A stretch of DNA of 64,000 nt, taken from assembly GCF_016595795.1 (NCBI RefSeq), contig NZ_JAENHN010000010.1:186001-250000 (forward strand). The letters are read 5' to 3'. Position 1 is the stretch's first letter. Each line of letters opens with the position of its first letter. The translations under genes were made by a program, and so were the position numbers. Below the pieces are notes generated by a model. That model worked only from the letters and a program-made list of their open reading frames with translations. It was not told where the DNA came from and did no database searches. The DNA comes from Clostridium yunnanense (lineage in GTDB: Bacteria > Bacillota > Clostridia > Clostridiales > Clostridiaceae). Positions 47,698-56,829 of this stretch are shown piece by piece.

Positions 47698-48609
47698 TTA
47701 TGCACTGGTATTTTGAATTCTATATTCTTTAGGAGTCATTCCAGTGTTTTTCTTAAAAAGTCTATTGAAATATGTGACATTCTTATAACCAACATCTATG
47801 GATATATCTACAATATTAGCTTCGGTCATACTTAAAAGTTGTTTAGCTTTGTCTATTCTAACTGAATTCAAATAATCAGAGAAGTTAGTGCCTGTCTCTT
47901 TTTTAAACAGTCTACATAAATACTGAGGGTTTAAAAAATAAAGTTTCGCAAGTTGAGATAGTTGCAAATCTCTATCGTAATAAGATTGTATATAATTCTG
48001 TATAAGCTCTATTACCCAGTTATTAGTGGATCTATAAGATGGGAGAGCAGAGGCGGATTTTCTACTAAGCTTCATACCTTGATTAATATGCTGAAGAATT
48101 GAACTACCTATTATTTCAACTATTTCTTCATATTCAGAAAGCTCAGAGATATCAATTTTCTCAGTTGTATCTAAGGACTCTATTAAATACTGTCTTTTTA
48201 CACCAGTAAGATTACTTATCCTATCTATATTGCTATAGATATTAGAGGTTTGTTCCTTTAGAGTTATATTACCAAGATATACTACACATACAGGCTTATC
48301 GTTGAAATATATTGGTTTAACTATTTCAGTTATTCCAAGATAGCATTGACCTATGAAAAGGTTCTTTTTTGTTAGAGCCTTTTTTAGTGATAACTCCTTA
48401 CATTTTAGGCAGAATTTAAACCCTCTAGTGGTAAGCTTAGCATATTCGCAAAATTTGCAGCTATGTATGGTATTCTTTTGTGGTATTTGTAGTGATGAAT
48501 TTTGATGTATGATTCCAGACAAATCATGAATGCAGATATGGAACTTTCTATCCTTTAGCATCCACTTTAAGGTTGAATTTAATAAATTAAAATCTTTATC
48601 AGCAGCCAT
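47698..48609 (-). CDS. AraC family regulator with PocR-type sensor domain
   Basis: 303 residues. The PocR domain (~1-165) has clustered cysteines (CKFCEYAKLTTRG, CLKCKELSLKKA) and the ligand-binding VKPIYFNDKPVCVVYLG. The AraC HTH is at ~205-300 (LAKLYFLNPQYLCRLF, DVGYKNVTYFNRLFKK). PocR domains sense small hydrocarbon or sugar derivatives. It is divergent from the FAD oxidoreductase and may control it and the following transporter operon. The ATG at 48609 with GGGGGG six bases upstream is preferred over the longer frame. Confidence 0.88.
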   Translation of the reverse strand: MAADKDFNLLNSTLKWMLKDRKFHICIHDLSGIIHQNSSLQIPQKNTIHSCKFCEYAKLTTRGFKFCLKCKELSLKKALTKKNLFIGQCYLGITEIVKPIYFNDKPVCVVYLGNITLKEQTSNIYSNIDRISNLTGVKRQYLIESLDTTEKIDISELSEYEEIVEIIGSSILQHINQGMKLSRKSASALPSYRSTNNWVIELIQNYIQSYYDRDLQLSQLAKLYFLNPQYLCRLFKKETGTNFSDYLNSVRIDKAKQLLSMTEANIVDISIDVGYKNVTYFNRLFKKNTGMTPKEYRIQNTSA

Positions 48610-48934
48610 ACTTATCCCCCCTTGAATTATTATAATTATATCACTTTTGATAATCTTTACTAGTGAAAATGTCATTTTTGTTCAATAAACTTATCAATTT
48701 TGTGTATGATGAGTTCTTCGTTTTTTTATATGATTTACTTATAGGAAACAATCTTAGGTTTCTGGTTAAGAGATTTAAATGTGTAGATTTATTGAGAAAT
48801 GCGTGATCTATGGAGGAGTTTCAAATTGTATCTAGCAGAGAAAGTTAAGTTCTATCAATATTAATATAATCAGAAAACGAGTTTTGTGGAGTAGAAATTG
48901 TATATTTACATATTAAAGAAAGGATTGAAGAAAA
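48610..48934. other. Divergent control region
   Basis: A 325-base gap between the PocR-AraC and FAD-oxidoreductase genes. No clear promoter consensus or repeat is seen; an activator-dependent promoter would look like this. Confidence 0.4.
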
Positions 48935-50269
48935 ATGAGTATTTATAGTGAAAAATATGATGTAATAGTTGCAGGAGGTGGTCCATCGGGAGTAGGAGCT
49001 GCGGTGGCTGCTGCTAGAAATGGAGCAAAAGTTCTGCTTATTGAGAAATATGGTTTTTTGGGAGGAATGGCTACTGCAGCAGCAGTGCCAGCATTTTGTC
49101 CATATACTGATGGAGAAAAGGTAATAATAAAGGGAATAGGCTTAGAAGTATTAGAAGCAATGAAGAAGGAAAGCAATTATGATTCGCCTATAAAGGATAA
49201 GAAGGAATTAATTAAAAGAATGTATGATTGGATTCCTATTGATACAGAAGCTTTGAAAAGAGTTTTAGATAATATAGTTTTAGATAGTGGAACCAATATA
49301 CTTTTTCATACAGTTGCAACTGATGTGGTTTCTGAAGATGGAAATATAAAAGCAATTGTGGTTGAGAATAAAGAAGGAAAAAATGAAATTAGATGTAAAT
49401 ATATTATAGATTGTACAGGTGATGCTGATATAGTGGTTAAGGCTGGTGGTGAGCATGAGTATGGTGATGAAGAAGGTTTAGTACAGGCGGTAACTCTATG
49501 TTATAGAATCTCAAATATTAATATGGAAAGACTTATTGAATATTTTAAAACTAGTGGTGATACAGGAAATCTAACAAAAGCAGTTGAGAGAGCAAGGTTA
49601 AATAATGAGTTTAACTTTAAAGAGAAGCATGTAGCTGGCTTCTCAATTCAGAATGATGGGGTGGCAGGGTTAAACTTTGGCCATGTGTATGAGGTAAATC
49701 CACTTAAAGCGGAGGATATGACTAGAGCCGAGGTTGAATCAAGAAGAAATATACCAGCAATGATAGATTTTCTTAGAAAGTATGTTCCAGGTCTAGAAAA
49801 TGCAGTATTAGTGTCTTCAGGTCCTATGGTTGGAGTGAGGGAGACAAGAAGAATTATTGGAGATTATAGGCTTACAGCAAGAGACTACTTTGATAGAGTT
49901 GAATATGAGGATTCTATTGCAAGATATGCTTACCCTATAGATGTACATCCATCTAAAACTAGAGATGTGATTTATAAAGATGAAAATGATCAGTACGTAA
50001 CAAGCAGATACAAACCAGGAGAGAGCTATACTATACCTTATAGGACGCTTTTGCCTAAGGGGTTAAAGAATATTATTGTAGCAGGAAGACCTATTTCAGC
50101 AGATAGAGCTATGCATGGATCCTTCAGAGTTATGCCGGCTTGCTTTGCAACTGGAGAAGCAGCAGGAACAGCAGTTGCCATATGTAGCAAGGAGGGTATT
50201 GAACTAAGGGATATAGAAATAAAGAAATTACAGGAGCAATTGAAAAAACAGGGAGCATATTTAGGATAG
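48935..50269 (+). CDS. FAD-dependent oxidoreductase (FAD_oxidored family)
   Basis: 444 residues. The N-terminal Rossmann motif is VAGGGPSGVGAAVAAARNG with LLIEKYGFLGGM, and the C-terminal FAD-binding block is IIVAGRPISADRAMHGSFR with the CFATGEAAG turn. This family (PF12831 type) occurs in polysaccharide-utilisation loci, where it is thought to oxidise sugars or sugar acids. There is no signal peptide. GAAAGG lies before the ATG. It is followed by the palindromic elements and the transporter operon. Confidence 0.85.
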   Translation: MSIYSEKYDVIVAGGGPSGVGAAVAAARNGAKVLLIEKYGFLGGMATAAAVPAFCPYTDGEKVIIKGIGLEVLEAMKKESNYDSPIKDKKELIKRMYDWIPIDTEALKRVLDNIVLDSGTNILFHTVATDVVSEDGNIKAIVVENKEGKNEIRCKYIIDCTGDADIVVKAGGEHEYGDEEGLVQAVTLCYRISNINMERLIEYFKTSGDTGNLTKAVERARLNNEFNFKEKHVAGFSIQNDGVAGLNFGHVYEVNPLKAEDMTRAEVESRRNIPAMIDFLRKYVPGLENAVLVSSGPMVGVRETRRIIGDYRLTARDYFDRVEYEDSIARYAYPIDVHPSKTRDVIYKDENDQYVTSRYKPGESYTIPYRTLLPKGLKNIIVAGRPISADRAMHGSFRVMPACFATGEAAGTAVAICSKEGIELRDIEIKKLQEQLKKQGAYLG

Positions 50270-50276
50270 TTTATCT

Positions 50277-50382
50277 AAAGATGAACCACTTTGATCCGAA
50301 ATCTATTTTTAAAACTCTCACGGGTTTTGGTGAGAGAATTTAAAAATAATAAATTTTATTACGAAGTGGTTCATCTATATAT
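50277..50382. repeat. Palindromic intergenic element, copy 3
   Basis: The best-preserved copy. The ends are AGATGAACCACTT and AAGTGGTTCATCT. The inner arms are TTTTTAAAACTCTCAC and GTGAGAGAATTTAAAAA around GGGTTTTG. Confidence 0.85.
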
Positions 50383-50462
50383 AAAGATGAACCACTTTGA
50401 TCCGAAATCTATTTTTAAAACGCTAGCTGGTTCTGATAAGTTTTGATACGAAGTGGGATATC
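50383..50462. repeat. Palindromic intergenic element, copy 4 (partial, tandem)
   Basis: Its first 39 bases are identical to those of copy 3 (50277-50315), in direct orientation 106 bases on. The centre is altered (CGCTAGCTGG) and the right end shortened (GAAGTGG at 50450). Confidence 0.85.
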
Positions 50463-50626
50463 AGAGTGTACTTAGGAAATATCACCTAAGTGCACTTTGT
50501 TTTTGCGTTATTTAAATGAATAGATAACCATTTTTATGATTTGTACATTTCTATACGAAAAATTAAAGAGTATAGAATTTTACTACCAATCATAGATAAT
50601 TCCATTTAGTTTCTGGGTAAAGTAAG

Positions 50627-50652
50627 TATAATTATATTTGTAAACGGATTCA
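50627..50652 (+). promoter_or_regulatory. -10 box and cre (CcpA) site before the sugar transporter operon
   Basis: TATAAT (50627-50632) is followed by TTGTAAACGGATTCA (50638-50652), a full match to the cre consensus WTGNAANCGNWNNCW, at the transcription start and 26 bases before the solute-binding-protein gene. There is no good -35 box, suggesting an activator such as the YesN-like regulator. Confidence 0.75.
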
Positions 50653-50677
50653 AGTTATTTAAATGAGGGGGAAAATC

Positions 50678-52054
50678 ATGAGAAAGAAATTACTAAGAGC
50701 AATTATGTTAATGGCCGCTGTAACAGTATCTACTGGCTTATTTATTGGATGTTCTAAGGATGAAAAAAATGAGAGTAAAGGTGATGCAAAGCCAACAACT
50801 GTTGATACACTAACAGTTTGGAGTAATAATGCGGCAACAAAAAATGAGGATGAGAAAGTAGTTGAAGACTTCAATAATGGAATAGGAAAAGAAAAAGGAA
50901 TAAAGATAGAGTATAAGATTTATGGATCAGATTATTCAAATGTTTTATCAGTTGCATTAGCTGGTGGACAAGGACCAAATTTATTTAAAGTACCTCAAAC
51001 TAACCTTGCACAGTATGCAACAGTTGGTTACATACTGCCTCTAGAAGATCTTCCAGGGGGAAAAGACTATCTTAAGACTTATGGAGATTCACTACAAGCT
51101 GGATATAACAAAATAAAGGGAAAAACTTATACAGTTCCTCAATCAATAAGTACACTTGGAGTTGCTTATAATAAGGATTTGTTAAAGAAGAATGGATACG
51201 ATGCACCTCCAAAGACTTGGGCTGAGTTAGAGGAAATGGCTAAAACAATAACTAAAAATGGAAAGGGTAAGGAATTTGGATTTGTAGAAGGTCTAAAGAG
51301 TACTGGATATGCAAGTGTTAATGGATTATGGCAATACGCAGCATCCTTAGGTCATAATGAATATGATCAAAAAGCAGGTAGTTTTGACTTTTCTTCAATG
51401 AAACCATTTGTTGAAAGATTAGCTAGCATGAAGAAACAAGGCGTATGGTTCCCTGGATCTGAAGGCTTAAATAATGATGCTGCAAGAGCACAGTTTGCTG
51501 AAGGTAATATAGGATTTAAACTTTCTGCAAGTTGGGATGCTGGTGTATGGCAAGATCAATTCCCAGCAAAGATGAATTGGGGGATTTGCAGACCAGTTGA
51601 AGATACAAGCAAAAGCTACAAAGATTACACTTATCAAACATTCTCTTTTGCTATAGGAGCAAAATCTAAAGGAAATGAAGCCAAAGCTTTAGAAGTACTA
51701 AAAGCATTTACTTCAGATGATGCTGCAACAAAGCTATATGAAGCTGGTAAAGCAATCCCTTATAAAGCAGATTTAATTAAGAATTCTAAAAATAAACCTA
51801 AGACAAAAAATTTCGATGCTTTTGCTGATTTATCTAATGCGTACCAATATCCTCTATCACCAAAGGGTGACATAAAGCTAGAAGGTGACACTATAGAAAA
51901 TGTTCTTATGAAGATTATAGTAAACGGTGAAGATGCAGGAAAGGCTTTAGCAGATGTTGATAAGAGATACAACGATGCATTGAAAAAAGCTGAAGATAAA
52001 GGACTTGATATAAATCAATATATAGATAAGACAGATGTAAGCAGTAAGAAATAA
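50678..52054 (+). CDS. Sugar ABC transporter substrate-binding lipoprotein
   Basis: 458 residues: lipobox LFIGC (Cys near residue 25), then the extracellular solute-binding protein family 1 fold (DTLTVWSNNAA; TYTVPQSISTLGVAYNKDLL; APPKTWAELEEMA). It binds an oligosaccharide outside the membrane for the two permeases downstream. GAGGGGG six bases upstream supports the ATG at 50678. The stem-loop in the 273-base gap that follows may protect its mRNA, as binding proteins are usually needed in excess. Confidence 0.92.
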   Translation: MRKKLLRAIMLMAAVTVSTGLFIGCSKDEKNESKGDAKPTTVDTLTVWSNNAATKNEDEKVVEDFNNGIGKEKGIKIEYKIYGSDYSNVLSVALAGGQGPNLFKVPQTNLAQYATVGYILPLEDLPGGKDYLKTYGDSLQAGYNKIKGKTYTVPQSISTLGVAYNKDLLKKNGYDAPPKTWAELEEMAKTITKNGKGKEFGFVEGLKSTGYASVNGLWQYAASLGHNEYDQKAGSFDFSSMKPFVERLASMKKQGVWFPGSEGLNNDAARAQFAEGNIGFKLSASWDAGVWQDQFPAKMNWGICRPVEDTSKSYKDYTYQTFSFAIGAKSKGNEAKALEVLKAFTSDDAATKLYEAGKAIPYKADLIKNSKNKPKTKNFDAFADLSNAYQYPLSPKGDIKLEGDTIENVLMKIIVNGEDAGKALADVDKRYNDALKKAEDKGLDINQYIDKTDVSSKK

Positions 52055-52236
52055 GGAACTATTAGTAACGTTGGTTAACTTTACATCCGCCTGAAGATTT
52101 CTCGTATAGTAGTTTCTTTGGACGATTGTGAATTTAATAAAATACACATTACTTTGGGTCAAAGTCGCTATTTAGAGGCTAAAGACTGAATCAGTGTATC
52201 TAAAGGATCCCTCTACCTAAACTCAATTTATACTTG

Positions 52237-52268
52237 TTCGATAATCTCGGTTTGTAGAGGTTATCGAG
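52237..52268 (+). other. Intercistronic stem-loop between binding-protein and permease genes
   Basis: TTCGATAATCTC and GAGGTTATCGAG pair over 12 bases (two G-U type) with an 8-base loop and no T-run. The rest of 52055-52327 holds nothing I can name. Confidence 0.6.
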
Positions 52269-52327
52269 CATTTATAAATTAATAGTTAAGCTAGAAACTC
52301 CATAATAAAGAAGGAGGAAATGAAATA

Positions 52328-53293
52328 ATGAAAATGGCTACATATGCTGAAAAAGGTGGTAAATCAAAAAAAAGCTTATTCAACTTTAAAAGCAGCAGAA
52401 GTTCAGATACCTTAGCTGCATATATCATGCTAGCTCCAATGCTTATAGGTTTTTTCTTGTTTACTATATACCCAATAATATATGTTATAAGATACGCATG
52501 TTTTGATTATGATGGTTTTACTAAGGCAACTTACACTGGCCTAGAAAACTTTGTTAGATTATTTACAAGAGATAAAGCTTATTGGATCTCTGTATTAAAT
52601 ACTTTTGTGGTTTCACTGGGGAAAATGGCTATAGAAATCCCACTAGCGTTGATTTTAGCAGTTTTATTGAATTCTAAGACAAGAATAAACAACTTCTTTA
52701 GAACAGCACTTTTCTTACCTACAATGATCAGTACGGCTATCATAGGAATAATATTCTCAAACATTTTTAGTTCTTACAATGGGATAGTAAATCAAGTTTT
52801 AATAAATTTAGGCTTTATAAATCAAGGTGTGAATTGGTTTGGAAGCAAGTGGCTAGCTATATTTATAGTGGTTATATCTGCTGTATGGAGTCATATAGGT
52901 ATGAATATGATTTTGTTTTTAATGGGACTTCAAAGTGTTCCTAAAGATATATATGAATGTGCAGATATAGATGGAGCTAATTCAGTACAAAAGTTTTTTA
53001 AGATAACAGTACCAATGCTTGGACCTGTTATGCAGACAGTATTAATGCTTGCGATAGTTGAAGGCATGAAGCTTTCTGATCTAGTACTTGTGTTGACAAA
53101 TGGACAACCAGGTGGATCTACAGAAGTTGTAATGACTTATATATATAAATTCTTCTTTAGCACTGATGCAATGTCAGCAGGATTACCTCAGTATGGTTAT
53201 GCTTCTGCAATGGCAGTGGTTACGGCTCTAATAATAGGTCTTATAACAATAATCTACCTGAAATTTTCAAAAAAGATGAATAATATTTATTAG
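52328..53293 (+). CDS. Sugar ABC transporter permease, MalF-like
   Basis: 321 residues, six helices. The first is LAAYIMLAPMLIGFFLFTIYP and the conserved EAA loop is IYECADIDGANSVQKFFKITVPML. It is a CUT1-type inner-membrane subunit. GGAGG lies upstream. It is followed after 15 bases by its partner permease. Confidence 0.92.
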   Translation: MKMATYAEKGGKSKKSLFNFKSSRSSDTLAAYIMLAPMLIGFFLFTIYPIIYVIRYACFDYDGFTKATYTGLENFVRLFTRDKAYWISVLNTFVVSLGKMAIEIPLALILAVLLNSKTRINNFFRTALFLPTMISTAIIGIIFSNIFSSYNGIVNQVLINLGFINQGVNWFGSKWLAIFIVVISAVWSHIGMNMILFLMGLQSVPKDIYECADIDGANSVQKFFKITVPMLGPVMQTVLMLAIVEGMKLSDLVLVLTNGQPGGSTEVVMTYIYKFFFSTDAMSAGLPQYGYASAMAVVTALIIGLITIIYLKFSKKMNNIY

Positions 53294-53308
53294 GAGGAGA
53301 AGTAAAGT

Positions 53309-54154
53309 ATGGAGAAACTAAAAAAAGTATTACCTAAATCAATAAGATATATATTCCTTTCAGTAGCGCTTGTGATAACTCTATTTCCATTAATATATTT
53401 AATATTAGCTTCTTTTAAAAGTAATTCAGAAATATTGACTTCTTCTTCTATATTTCCTAAGAAATTTATTTTTGATAACTTTAGTCAAGCATGGAAATTA
53501 GCAAACTTTAAACTTTATACGTGGAATAGTATTTATATGACTTTCTTTATCATAATAGGTTCTATAATTACTTCAACAACCTTAGCGTATGTATTAAATA
53601 GAGGAAGGTTTAGAGGAAAGAAATTTATCTATGGGATGTTTCTTTCAACAATGTTCATATCACTTGGAACTTCAAGTCTTTTCCCTCAATTACAAATTGC
53701 GAAAGCTTTTGGAATCAGCAATTCACTTTGGGGAGTAATAATCATTAGAGTATTAGGTATAAACGTTACTCAAGTTTTTGTAGCCATGAGTTTTATGAAA
53801 TCTATTCCTTATGAAATAGATGAAGCTGCAAAGATTGATGGATGTGGATTCTTTAGAATCTACTGGAATATAATCTTCCCACTACTTAAACCACTTATAG
53901 CAACAATTGGACTTTTATCCTTTAGAGCAGCATGGAATGACTATATGCTACCAATGGTATTTACCCTATCAAATCCTCAAAAATCACCTTTAGTAGTAGG
54001 GATAGTCAGCCTAAAAAATACTGGAGAAGCAGCATCTTCTTGGAATATGATGCTTGCAGGTACAACTATTGCTATTGTTCCTATGATAATAGTTTATATA
54101 TTCCTCAACCGTTACTTTATAGAAGGCTTAACTAGTGGTGCAGTTAAGGGTTAG
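53309..54154 (+). CDS. Sugar ABC transporter permease, MalG-like
   Basis: 281 residues, six helices, with the EAA loop in IPYEIDEAAKIDGCGFFRIY. It completes a CUT1 transporter with the preceding genes. No ATPase gene follows; such systems commonly use a shared MsmK/UgpC-type ATPase encoded elsewhere. GGAGG lies upstream. Confidence 0.92.
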   Translation: MEKLKKVLPKSIRYIFLSVALVITLFPLIYLILASFKSNSEILTSSSIFPKKFIFDNFSQAWKLANFKLYTWNSIYMTFFIIIGSIITSTTLAYVLNRGRFRGKKFIYGMFLSTMFISLGTSSLFPQLQIAKAFGISNSLWGVIIIRVLGINVTQVFVAMSFMKSIPYEIDEAAKIDGCGFFRIYWNIIFPLLKPLIATIGLLSFRAAWNDYMLPMVFTLSNPQKSPLVVGIVSLKNTGEAASSWNMMLAGTTIAIVPMIIVYIFLNRYFIEGLTSGAVKG

Positions 54155-54190
54155 AGAATTGTAAGTTGATATAAATCAAATGAAAGACTA

Positions 54191-54291
54191 TAAAGATGTA
54201 CCACTTCAATGTGAAAGTTATTTTTAAAACTACTCTTCGTTCTGAGAGGACAATTTGAAAATATAAATTTGAAAATGAAGTGGTACATCAA
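54191..54291. repeat. Palindromic intergenic element, copy 5
   Basis: The terminal arms GATGTACCACTTCA (54195-54208) and TGAAGTGGTACATC (54276-54289) are a perfect 14-base inverted repeat. The centre TTTTTAAAAC is retained. Confidence 0.85.
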
Positions 54292-54311
54292 TAAAATGGA
54301 GGCTAATAATA

Positions 54312-55310
54312 ATGAGTCATGAAGTAGATAAAATATTATACTCTGCCAGTGTTATTAAACGTCACGAAAAGAATCCAATACTAACAGCAGAAGATGTACC
54401 TTTTGATGCTACTCTAATATTTAATGCTGGAGTAACGAAGTATCAAGGTAAGTATGTAATGGTATTTAGAAATGATTATAATTATACAAAGCAAGGACCA
54501 TTTGGGTTTGAAGGTACAAATTTAGGCTTAGCCTTTAGTGATGATGGTATCAATTGGGAGGTTCAAAAGAAGCCATGCTTTTCTTTAGAAGATGAAGAAA
54601 TAATAAGAGCTTATGATCCTAGGCTTACAGTAATTGATGGAAAGTGCTATATGTGTTTTGCTGTTGATACTAAGCATGGTCTAAGAGGCGGAATAGCTGT
54701 TACAGAAGACTTTGAGAAGTTTGACGTACTGCATATGACTGCGCCAGATAATAGAAATATGGCTCTTTTCCCTGAGAAGATTAATGGTAAGTACATGCGA
54801 TTTGAAAGACCCTTCCCTGTATACAGCCGTGGAGGCAAAGATCGATTCGATATGTGGATATCAGAATCACCAGATCTTAAATACTGGGGAAATTCAAAGC
54901 TATTATTAGCAGTGGAAAACGTTCCTTTTGCTAATGATAAGATTGGGCCTGCGGCCCCTCCAATAAAGACAGAGAAAGGCTGGCTTACAAGTTTCCATGC
55001 GGTTGATATAGACAGTAGCAGAGGGAAGAATGGCTGGGAAGATACTTGGAAGAAGCGTTATACTTCAGGAATAATGCTTTTAGATCTGGAAGATCCGTCA
55101 AAGATTATTGGAATGAGCAAAAAGCCTTTAATAGCACCAGAGGTTCAATATGAGAAAGATGGTTTCAGAAATGATGTTATATTCCCAGGAGGGATGATAC
55201 TTGAAGATAGTGGTGAAGTGAAGATATATTATGGTGCAGCTGATACTGTAGAATGTCTAGCTACAGCAGATGTGAATGATTTAATCAAACTATGTACAGA
55301 AGCAAAATAA
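54312..55310 (+). CDS. GH130 family beta-mannoside phosphorylase or hydrolase
   Basis: 332 residues with the five-bladed beta-propeller features of GH130: KNPILTAEDVPF, AYDPRLTVIDG, a substrate region FPEKINGKYMRFERP, and the C-terminal YYGAADTVECLATA. These enzymes phosphorolyse or hydrolyse beta-mannosides or related sugars. It is cytoplasmic and placed straight after the transporter, so it probably processes the imported oligosaccharide. The reaction type cannot be told from the motifs. GGAGG lies before the ATG. Confidence 0.88.
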   Translation: MSHEVDKILYSASVIKRHEKNPILTAEDVPFDATLIFNAGVTKYQGKYVMVFRNDYNYTKQGPFGFEGTNLGLAFSDDGINWEVQKKPCFSLEDEEIIRAYDPRLTVIDGKCYMCFAVDTKHGLRGGIAVTEDFEKFDVLHMTAPDNRNMALFPEKINGKYMRFERPFPVYSRGGKDRFDMWISESPDLKYWGNSKLLLAVENVPFANDKIGPAAPPIKTEKGWLTSFHAVDIDSSRGKNGWEDTWKKRYTSGIMLLDLEDPSKIIGMSKKPLIAPEVQYEKDGFRNDVIFPGGMILEDSGEVKIYYGAADTVECLATADVNDLIKLCTEAK

Positions 55311-55316
55311 AGTAAT

Positions 55317-55410
55317 GAAGATGAATCAATTTTGTTTACCAAATATTTAAACCTCTTTTGAACAACCTTTAAATAGTATAATTATATATTTTAGATTGGT
55401 TCATCTTTAT
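55317..55410. repeat. Palindromic intergenic element, copy 6 (divergent)
   Basis: GAAGATGAATCAATTT at the left and AGATTGGTTCATCTTTATATA at the right keep the terminal inverted repeat. The interior has diverged. The remaining bases to 55640 hold no gene. Confidence 0.55.
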
Positions 55411-55640
55411 ATAAATATCGGTTATTTTTAAAAGTATTGTTTTTATTAGAATGGTGTATTTTTATATCATTCTATTTTTTACTGTAAAGTAAAGTGTGAT
55501 TTTTATGCCGGTTAAGCCTAGAAGTTTCAATGCTTTTAAGAGTTTTTTATAGTAATATAAGAATTTATGAATATAAGAACTTTAAAATTTAAAATCATAA
55601 AATTATATAAATATATAGTGATAGAAAGGATTTAAAGGTT

Positions 55641-56660
55641 ATGACAAAAATTAAAGAAATTCATATGGATAATTATACATATTTGGATAATGTATTTTCC
55701 TTTGAAGGGGCAGTCTCTGTAGAGGAAAACAATGAATATTGTGCACCATGGAGGATTGATTTTAAGGAAAAGGAACTATTTCCTGTTCTTAAAGACAAAG
55801 TAGGTAAGTTTTGTTCGGGAGTAAGGCTGTGCTTTACAACAAATGCTCAATATATAGCATTACAGATGGCGGAAATTGATGAAGATACTTTAATTCTTGA
55901 TGTATTTGTAGAGGGTGCTTTTAATCAGCAGATAAAGATATCTGATACATCACCTATTGCTCTCGAAGGTTTAAGGGAAGGAACAAAACAAATAGAAATA
56001 TGGCTCACACAAAATCAAACCTTTAAACTTAAAAAGCTTTTTATTAACAAAGGAGCTAAGATATCAAAAACTTTAGATTACAGGAAAAGGTGGATTCATT
56101 ATGGAAGTTCAATTAGCCAATCAAATGCAGCAACTTCACCTTCAAAGACTTGGGCTGCTATGACAGCACAAAAATTGAATCTAAACTTAACAAACCTAGG
56201 ATTTTCAGGAGAGTGCGTATTCGATCCAATGGTAGGAATGAAGATGAGAGACCTTGAAGCCGATTATATAACCTTAAAGCTTGGAATAAATACTTATCCA
56301 GGGCTCCAAACTGAAAGAATGTTTGCTCCAAATGTTATTGGAATTATAAAAAGCATTAGAGAGAGACATCCTTATACACCGCTTGCTATAATATCTCCTA
56401 TATATTGTGAAGCTAGGGAGATAGAGAAAGGCGCATGTGGACTAAGTTTAACTGAAATGAGAGTAAGCCTAGAACAGATAGTTAACATTTTTAAAAGTTA
56501 CGGAGATAGAAATATATTCTATATTAGTGGATTGGAGATACTAAATGAAGAGAGTAAGCAACATTTACCTGATGGATTGCACCCTGATGCTGATGCACAG
56601 TATATAATGTCAGATAACTTCACAAACAAAGTTTTTTCCAGGATGGCAGGTACTTTGTAG
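55641..56660 (+). CDS. Two-domain SGNH/GDSL esterase-like protein
   Basis: 339 residues. A beta-sandwich N-domain (~1-140) is followed by an SGNH hydrolase domain: nucleophile Ser in YGSSISQS, Gly block in LGFSGEC, Asn in KLGINTY, and the Asp/His pair in LPDGLHPDA. Similar carbohydrate esterases remove acetyl groups from polysaccharides. There is no signal peptide, so it may act on imported oligosaccharides. It is probably in the same transcript as GH130. Confidence 0.82.
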   Translation: MTKIKEIHMDNYTYLDNVFSFEGAVSVEENNEYCAPWRIDFKEKELFPVLKDKVGKFCSGVRLCFTTNAQYIALQMAEIDEDTLILDVFVEGAFNQQIKISDTSPIALEGLREGTKQIEIWLTQNQTFKLKKLFINKGAKISKTLDYRKRWIHYGSSISQSNAATSPSKTWAAMTAQKLNLNLTNLGFSGECVFDPMVGMKMRDLEADYITLKLGINTYPGLQTERMFAPNVIGIIKSIRERHPYTPLAIISPIYCEAREIEKGACGLSLTEMRVSLEQIVNIFKSYGDRNIFYISGLEILNEESKQHLPDGLHPDADAQYIMSDNFTNKVFSRMAGTL

Positions 56661-56701
56661 AAATAAGATGGTTTTTGTTATAAGATTAAACTAGAGAAAG
56701 A

Positions 56702-56785
56702 TTATTTTTTAAACTCTCACGGGTTTTGGTGAGGGAAGTTAAAAATAATAAGTTCCAATATGAGGTAGATAGATATACCAGTTTA
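56702..56785. repeat. Palindromic intergenic element, copy 7 (core only)
   Basis: The centre TTTTTTAAACTCTCAC, GGGTTTTG, and GTGAGGGAAGTTAAAAA closely match copy 3. The ends are decayed. Confidence 0.7.
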
Positions 56786-56829
56786 GTAGGATAGAATTGA
56801 CATTAACTTATTTTGAGGAGCTGATTAAA

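Noticed and set aside
50277-50462. CRISPR-like array
   Set aside because: Only two related copies lie in tandem, each is a long palindrome without regular spacers, and no cas gene is near.
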